DNA from: an uncultured bacterium
GTDB taxonomy: Bacteria > Patescibacteriota > Microgenomatia > UBA1406 > GWC2-37-13
NCBI GenBank assembly: GCA_937914905.1
Contig: CALESU010000132.1
Coordinates: 1-9,126, forward strand
DNA length: 9,126 nucleotides
Reading direction: 5' to 3'
Shown: positions 5,296 to 9,126 of the stretch, piece by piece
Layout of the letters: each line of letters opens with the position of its first letter
How positions within the stretch are numbered: position 1 is the first letter of the stretch
The notes under the pieces: generated by a model
Told to the model about the DNA's origin: nothing
Database searches by the model: none
The model's input: the letters and a program-made list of their open reading frames with translations, nothing else
Translations under genes and position numbers: made by a program

Positions 5296-6567
5296 ATGAA
5301 TCACTCTGGTACTGATATGCTAGCTTCCGCTCACGAACTGTTGCATGAGTCAGGAAAACTCTTGAACCTTCCCAAAGGAACTATTGAGAGGCTCATTGCA
5401 CCTGACCGGATCATTGAATTTTCTCTCCCTTTGATGAGAGATAACGGAGAAGTAGAAATCGTACCCGCATTTCGCGCTCAACACAATAACTTGCGCGGTC
5501 CCTATAAAGGAGGAATTCGATTTCATCCTCACGTTACCCGAGAAGAAGTACAAGCATTAGCTACTCTAATGACGGTCAAAACTGCTGTTGCCAACATTCC
5601 TCTTGGCGGAGGAAAAGGTGGTATTGTAATAGATCCCAAAACACTTTCGCGATCTGAACTTAAGCGGTTGAGCATGCTCTACGCAGAGAAGCTTGCTCCC
5701 TTTATGGGGCAAGATGTAGACGTTCCCGCTCCTGACGTAAACACCAATCCAACCATCATGAGATGGATGCTTACTGCATACGAAACTATTAAAGGCAAGA
5801 AAGAACCGGCTGCGTTTACTGGAAAAGCCGTAGAAGATGGCGGAAGCTTGGGACGGGAAGAGGCAACGGGGTATGGAGGGGTTATCGCTCTTCAGGAGCT
5901 TCTATTGCACATGAGTCCTAGCAAGCAGTCGGGACTCACGATTGCTATTCAAGGATTTGGAAATGTGGGTTATTACTTTGCAGAAGCCGCACATAAACAT
6001 AACCATCACATTCATGCAATTTCTGATTCAAAAGGAGGTATCAGGGTAGACTCGACAGAAGGATTTGATCCTGTTGCAGTAGCACAATGCAAGAAAGAGA
6101 AGGGTAGTCTGTCTGCATGTTTCTGCGATTCTCAATCATGCGCGGACACAAATGGTAAAACCTTATCCAATGAGGAACTTCTCAAACTTCCGGTAGATGT
6201 ACTTGTCCCAGCGGCTCTTGAGCAAGTCATAACTTCTCAAAACATGCGTGATATTAAAGCCAAGATAATTGTCGAGATGGCAAATGGCCCCATTTCGGAA
6301 GAAGCTCGCCATTATCTTTCGGGAAAAGGTATCCATATCATTCCCGACGTTCTTGCAAATGCGGGAGGAGTGATGGTTTCTTATCTTGAATGGGTACAAT
6401 GCAAACAGGGATATTGGTGGAGTAAAGAAGAGGTTTTATCTCGTCTGGAAAGTCTTATGAAGGAAGCATTTGCGGACGTATGGAATTGTGCACAAGAGCG
6501 AAAAGTTGATCTCAAAACAGCTTCGTTTTTACGAGCATTACAACGTTTAGAAACACAATTAATCTAA
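5296..6567 (+). CDS. gdhA: Glutamate dehydrogenase
   Basis: Catalyses reversible oxidative deamination of glutamate to 2-oxoglutarate and ammonia with NAD(P), linking nitrogen and central carbon metabolism. The ATG at 5296 gives 423 aa, standard for hexameric GDH; an upstream ATG at 5239 would overlap trxB and add 19 unrelated residues. Key sites: GPYKGGIRFHP (68-78, Lys71), TVKTA (Lys95), PLGGGKGG with catalytic Lys107, DVPAPDV with Asp147, DGGSLGREEATG (181-192), nucleotide motif GFGNVG (220-225) and SYLEW with Ser362. Lys71 and Ser362 match the residues that hold the glutamate side-chain carboxylate, so glutamate rather than leucine or phenylalanine is the likely substrate. Cofactor preference is not clear. 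Four cysteines (265, 275, 277, 282) cluster in a surface-type segment of the nucleotide domain. It lies 25 bases after trxB with no SD. Confidence 0.95.
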   Translation: MNHSGTDMLASAHELLHESGKLLNLPKGTIERLIAPDRIIEFSLPLMRDNGEVEIVPAFRAQHNNLRGPYKGGIRFHPHVTREEVQALATLMTVKTAVANIPLGGGKGGIVIDPKTLSRSELKRLSMLYAEKLAPFMGQDVDVPAPDVNTNPTIMRWMLTAYETIKGKKEPAAFTGKAVEDGGSLGREEATGYGGVIALQELLLHMSPSKQSGLTIAIQGFGNVGYYFAEAAHKHNHHIHAISDSKGGIRVDSTEGFDPVAVAQCKKEKGSLSACFCDSQSCADTNGKTLSNEELLKLPVDVLVPAALEQVITSQNMRDIKAKIIVEMANGPISEEARHYLSGKGIHIIPDVLANAGGVMVSYLEWVQCKQGYWWSKEEVLSRLESLMKEAFADVWNCAQERKVDLKTASFLRALQRLETQLI

Positions 6568-6585
6568 CTATTTAATGCATCGCTC

Positions 6586-7659
6586 ATGAAAGATATACTC
6601 CAATTTCTCTTGTTTTTACGATCATATGGAACATCGCGCTTGCTCGGATTTGGAACTCAAGTAGAAAAAGGGAAAGATATTATCGTAGCCTTATTGGTAG
6701 TGAAAAGGGGAAAATATTCGGGTTCATTCCTTCATGTTTCCTTTTTTCTTCTCGTGATCATAGTCCTTATTGCGGGGCCTGCAATAGCCGAAAACAACCC
6801 ATTTGATACGAACGAACAAGATCAGGGCCGAAGCTTTCAGAGTGCGACCATTGGATATGATCCCTTCGATAATCCAGTAAACACGGTTATTTCAGAAAAG
6901 CCACGTGATAGGGTGTATCCGCATACGGTGTCTGATGGAGAAACACTTGCTTCACTTTCAAAACGATATGGCGTAAGCGTGGACACAATTAAGTGGGCAA
7001 ATAATTTGAAAACCGACATGATTCGAGCTGGGCAAAAACTCGACATCCCCCCCATTACGGGAATTGTGCATAAGGTAGTTGCAGGAGATAATATCTATGC
7101 AATTGCCAAAAAGTATAATACTGACGCCCAGAGTATTGTAAATTTTCCGTTCAACGATTTTACAGATCCTGATACGTTTCAATTAACGCCAGGTCAAGCT
7201 TTATACGTTCCTGAAGGGACAATTGTTGAAGTGAAGCCCAATATCCAAAAGACAACCACCTTTAGGCAAATTGCAAAAGCGCAAGCTGGAGTTCAAGGAA
7301 CTTCAAGCTTTATTTGGCCCGCATCAGGGAACATCACAACATACCCTGTCTGGTATCATATGGCTCTTGACATCGCAAACTCCTCTGCGCCGCCCATTAT
7401 AGCCTCTGACACAGGGACGGTGACCTATACGGGGTGTCTTGGGTATGGGTATGGTTGTCATGTCATTATTGACCATGGAAACGGATATCAAACTCTATAT
7501 GCTCATCTATCTGCCATAGAAGTTTCCGCGGGGCAGGTCGTATCAAAATCCCAACGAATCGGGGTAATGGGCTCCACAGGAAGATCAACGGGAACCCATT
7601 TACATTTTGAGATCCGGACAGGAGGTGGTCCAGTGAATCCTCTGGGCTTTCTTCAATAA
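6586..7659 (+). CDS. Membrane-anchored LysM-domain M23 peptidoglycan peptidase
   Basis: A predicted cell-wall hydrolase of 357 aa. A basic, partly hydrophobic N-terminal region (1-47) precedes a strong membrane segment (about 48-65), which may serve as an anchor or an uncleaved signal. An Asn/Asp-rich linker repeats the pattern NPFD/DPFDNP. Two LysM peptidoglycan-binding modules follow (about 111-155 and 160-209). The C-terminal LytM/M23 zinc peptidase domain is at about 244-355. Zinc and catalytic residues are all there: His258 and Asp262 in HMALD, His307 in YAHL, and the HxH pair His338/His340 in HLHFE. It therefore looks active, unlike the EnvC type. Cys284 and Cys291 could form a disulfide. 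It begins 18 bases after gdhA with no SD, and the next gene starts 6 bases after its stop, probably in one transcript. Confidence 0.92.
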   Translation: MKDILQFLLFLRSYGTSRLLGFGTQVEKGKDIIVALLVVKRGKYSGSFLHVSFFLLVIIVLIAGPAIAENNPFDTNEQDQGRSFQSATIGYDPFDNPVNTVISEKPRDRVYPHTVSDGETLASLSKRYGVSVDTIKWANNLKTDMIRAGQKLDIPPITGIVHKVVAGDNIYAIAKKYNTDAQSIVNFPFNDFTDPDTFQLTPGQALYVPEGTIVEVKPNIQKTTTFRQIAKAQAGVQGTSSFIWPASGNITTYPVWYHMALDIANSSAPPIIASDTGTVTYTGCLGYGYGCHVIIDHGNGYQTLYAHLSAIEVSAGQVVSKSQRIGVMGSTGRSTGTHLHFEIRTGGGPVNPLGFLQ

Positions 7660-7665
7660 AGAGCC

Positions 7666-8256
7666 ATGGAACAGGTTGTAATTCACAAAAAATTATTGTT
7701 CACGATCGTAGGATTATGCTTGTTTTCACTTGTCATAATCTCCACACTTTATACTTTCAGAAAGCCTAGATATGCGCTTTATGCTTGTGTAGATTCAGAC
7801 GTCGCTACGTATATTATCGAATCTCCGGATAGCTATTTTGACGTGTATTCTGGTAATTCAGCAAAAAACGTTCTCTGGTGTCTGGGAAAGTATCTGCCAT
7901 TTTTTGAACGCTCATTACGATCATTACATGTCAAAAACCAGACCATTCATGATGAGATATCCCTCAGGTATAAGATTCAATCTACAAGCACCATTTCCCC
8001 GGCGAATAATGAATGGAGTATAGATAGAGACCATATCTCAGTTATCATGGATGAAGTGCATATTTTGGCCTATTTTCGCCCCATTACGTCTCCGTTTACT
8101 GCCTTACAACAAATAACCACTGATAAGCCGACACTGTTCATATCTCCGCTCAATAAAACAGAAATTCGATCCTTAATTGAAGGAAATGGAGAAAAGGAAA
8201 TACAGTTTGAAGAAGTAGAAAACGGTTCGCGATATAGTTACGATCTGTTACGGTGA
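7666..8256 (+). CDS. Single-pass membrane protein of unknown function
   Basis: I do not recognise a family. The 196-aa protein has a short charged N terminus, one membrane segment (about 9-30) followed by the positive FRKPR, and an outside domain of about 160 residues. It has two cysteines (Cys41, Cys72) that could pair, and a Glu/Asn-rich C-terminal part. I see no catalytic motif. The ATG at 7666 lies 6 bases after the M23 peptidase gene with only a weak AAAGAG upstream, so translation is probably coupled. Adjacency suggests it works with, or is exported alongside, the cell-wall hydrolase; this rests on position alone. Its stop overlaps the convergent PaaX-like gene by 9 bases. Confidence 0.8.
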   Translation: MEQVVIHKKLLFTIVGLCLFSLVIISTLYTFRKPRYALYACVDSDVATYIIESPDSYFDVYSGNSAKNVLWCLGKYLPFFERSLRSLHVKNQTIHDEISLRYKIQSTSTISPANNEWSIDRDHISVIMDEVHILAYFRPITSPFTALQQITTDKPTLFISPLNKTEIRSLIEGNGEKEIQFEEVENGSRYSYDLLR

Positions 8257-9000
8257 TTGAGGGAGTAAGATAGAGCGTATTTCTCTAAAAAGAGTGAGTC
8301 CCTCAAACCCGATCCAACTTTCTCCAACGAGCTGTTGAGGAAGTCCAGGATCTTCTTTCAAGATATCGACATAGGCTGAAATAACCAGCTTCATTTTCTC
8401 TAATTTATCCATATCACGAGATAAGATTTGATGCCATGTTTTAAATAAAGTCCTATATGCGGATTCAAGCTCAGGAGTATTCCATACTTTTTGAATGAGC
8501 TCTGTACGATCTCCAAATACATGGGTAGATTCAAATGCCTGCACAAATTGCTCTTCTTCTTTCTGTGCAACCAGTTTACGAAGCGCAGGAATTATAGGAT
8601 GGGGTGTGACCCAAAAAGATCTGTGCCAAGGACCCAAACCCCAACTTGCAACCTCTCTTCTTAATCGATCCCTAAGCTCTCTTTTACTCTCAGGGATCTC
8701 ATAAGAGAGGATGCGAAACAGCCCATCCCATTTTTCAACAGAGTATCTGAAGGAGGGGAAGGATAAAAACCCGATAGAATGCCCAGTTTCGGTAAGTCTA
8801 TAGCTTGGAGTGGCAGAAGATGGGTCTTGCTCCAATAAACCTTCAGATAAAAGACTTTCGACCGTGAGAATCGTTTTTCTATTCCAAACGATATCAAAAA
8901 CAATGCATATGTCTGAGCTCAAATGAAGGAATGACCGATTATCTGCAGGAAGCAGCAAAAAAGTTAGTAAAATTTTCGTTCGTCTATCTTTGATGCCCAT
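8248..9000 (-). CDS. PaaX-like transcriptional regulator
   Basis: 250 aa, three-part layout of the PaaX family. The N-terminal winged-helix-like region (about 1-75) includes KDRRTKILLTFLLL and a second part ending YRLTETG. The Cas2-like middle domain (about 90-165) has WDGLFRILSYEIPESKR, RLRREVASWGLG and SFWVTPHP. The C-terminal domain has AYVDILKEDPGLPQQLV followed by SWIGFEG, typical of the family. In E. coli, PaaX represses phenylacetate genes and responds to phenylacetyl-CoA. No such pathway is here, so the target and ligand are unknown and the symbol paaX is withheld. The ATG at 9000 fits the family N terminus and a promoter placed for leaderless transcription. It faces away from the gene left of it, sharing 9 bases tail-to-tail. 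Confidence 0.85.
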   Translation of the reverse strand: MGIKDRRTKILLTFLLLPADNRSFLHLSSDICIVFDIVWNRKTILTVESLLSEGLLEQDPSSATPSYRLTETGHSIGFLSFPSFRYSVEKWDGLFRILSYEIPESKRELRDRLRREVASWGLGPWHRSFWVTPHPIIPALRKLVAQKEEEQFVQAFESTHVFGDRTELIQKVWNTPELESAYRTLFKTWHQILSRDMDKLEKMKLVISAYVDILKEDPGLPQQLVGESWIGFEGLTLFREIRSILLPQSP

Positions 9001-9006
9001 ACCCTA

Positions 9007-9035
9007 ACAATATCAACAAAAATAACGTCTGTCAA
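9007..9035 (-). promoter_or_regulatory. Promoter of the PaaX-like gene, probably giving leaderless mRNA
   Basis: On the leftward strand a perfect TTGACA (9030-9035) is followed by a 17-base spacer and TATTGT (9007-9012). Six bases separate the -10 from the ATG, so the A of the start codon sits at about +1. No SD can fit. The remaining right end (9036-9126) is AT-rich; TATAAA at 9075-9080 on the rightward strand has no matching -35. Nothing else is supported there. Confidence 0.65.
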
Positions 9036-9126
9036 GAGATACAATCAAGTGCTGTCCAGAAAGGATAATGTGGCTATAAAAGCAGAAGAGAGCTTCAATT
9101 GCTAATAAAAAATTGTACCTGATAAG

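Overview
The window looks like a piece of a small-genome, AT-rich bacterium that uses the standard bacterial code (TAA and TGA stops, no in-frame UGA). The gene mix suggests a Patescibacteria/CPR lineage such as Parcubacteria or Microgenomates: a divergent Rho without the usual N-terminal helical domain, a PaaX-like protein with no phenylacetate genes nearby, a LysM/M23 peptidase, several single-pass envelope proteins of unknown function, and few Shine-Dalgarno (SD) sites. This placement is inferred from gene content; no rRNA or other marker settles it.

Layout. Positions 1-740 hold no protein gene I can support. The left end (about 65-251) may be a small RNA ending in a terminator-like hairpin; the rest is AT-rich and featureless. 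A leftward pair follows: an anchored envelope protein of unknown function (2243-1725) and, 3 bases later, methionyl-tRNA formyltransferase fmt (1721-741). The intergenic region 2244-2681 is the most interesting part. It holds two tandem palindromes in the leader of the leftward pair, a strong rightward sigma70-type promoter (TTGACA, 17 bases, TATAGT), and a sequence of about 180 nt that folds back on itself and begins just where that promoter should start transcription. Two tiny overlapping ORFs then lead into rho by TAATG and ATGA stop-start overlaps.

A rightward, close-packed set follows: rho, a CsoR/DUF156-family regulator without the usual metal ligands, thioredoxin reductase trxB, glutamate dehydrogenase gdhA, an anchored LysM-M23 cell-wall hydrolase, and an anchored protein of unknown function. 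Gaps from csoR onward are only 6-25 bases. An extended -10 promoter before csoR probably starts a csoR-trxB-gdhA-M23 transcript. The last rightward gene runs tail-to-tail into a leftward PaaX-like regulator with a 9-base overlap. That regulator has a consensus -35 and a -10 placed so that its mRNA should be leaderless.

Functional reading (inference): the csoR-like gene probably regulates itself and trxB. It keeps one conserved cysteine but has lost the copper ligands, so a thiol/redox signal is more likely than copper. GDH carries an unusual four-cysteine patch and may be a thiol-controlled partner. The best candidate for something undescribed is the structured RNA and leader-ORF arrangement upstream of rho.
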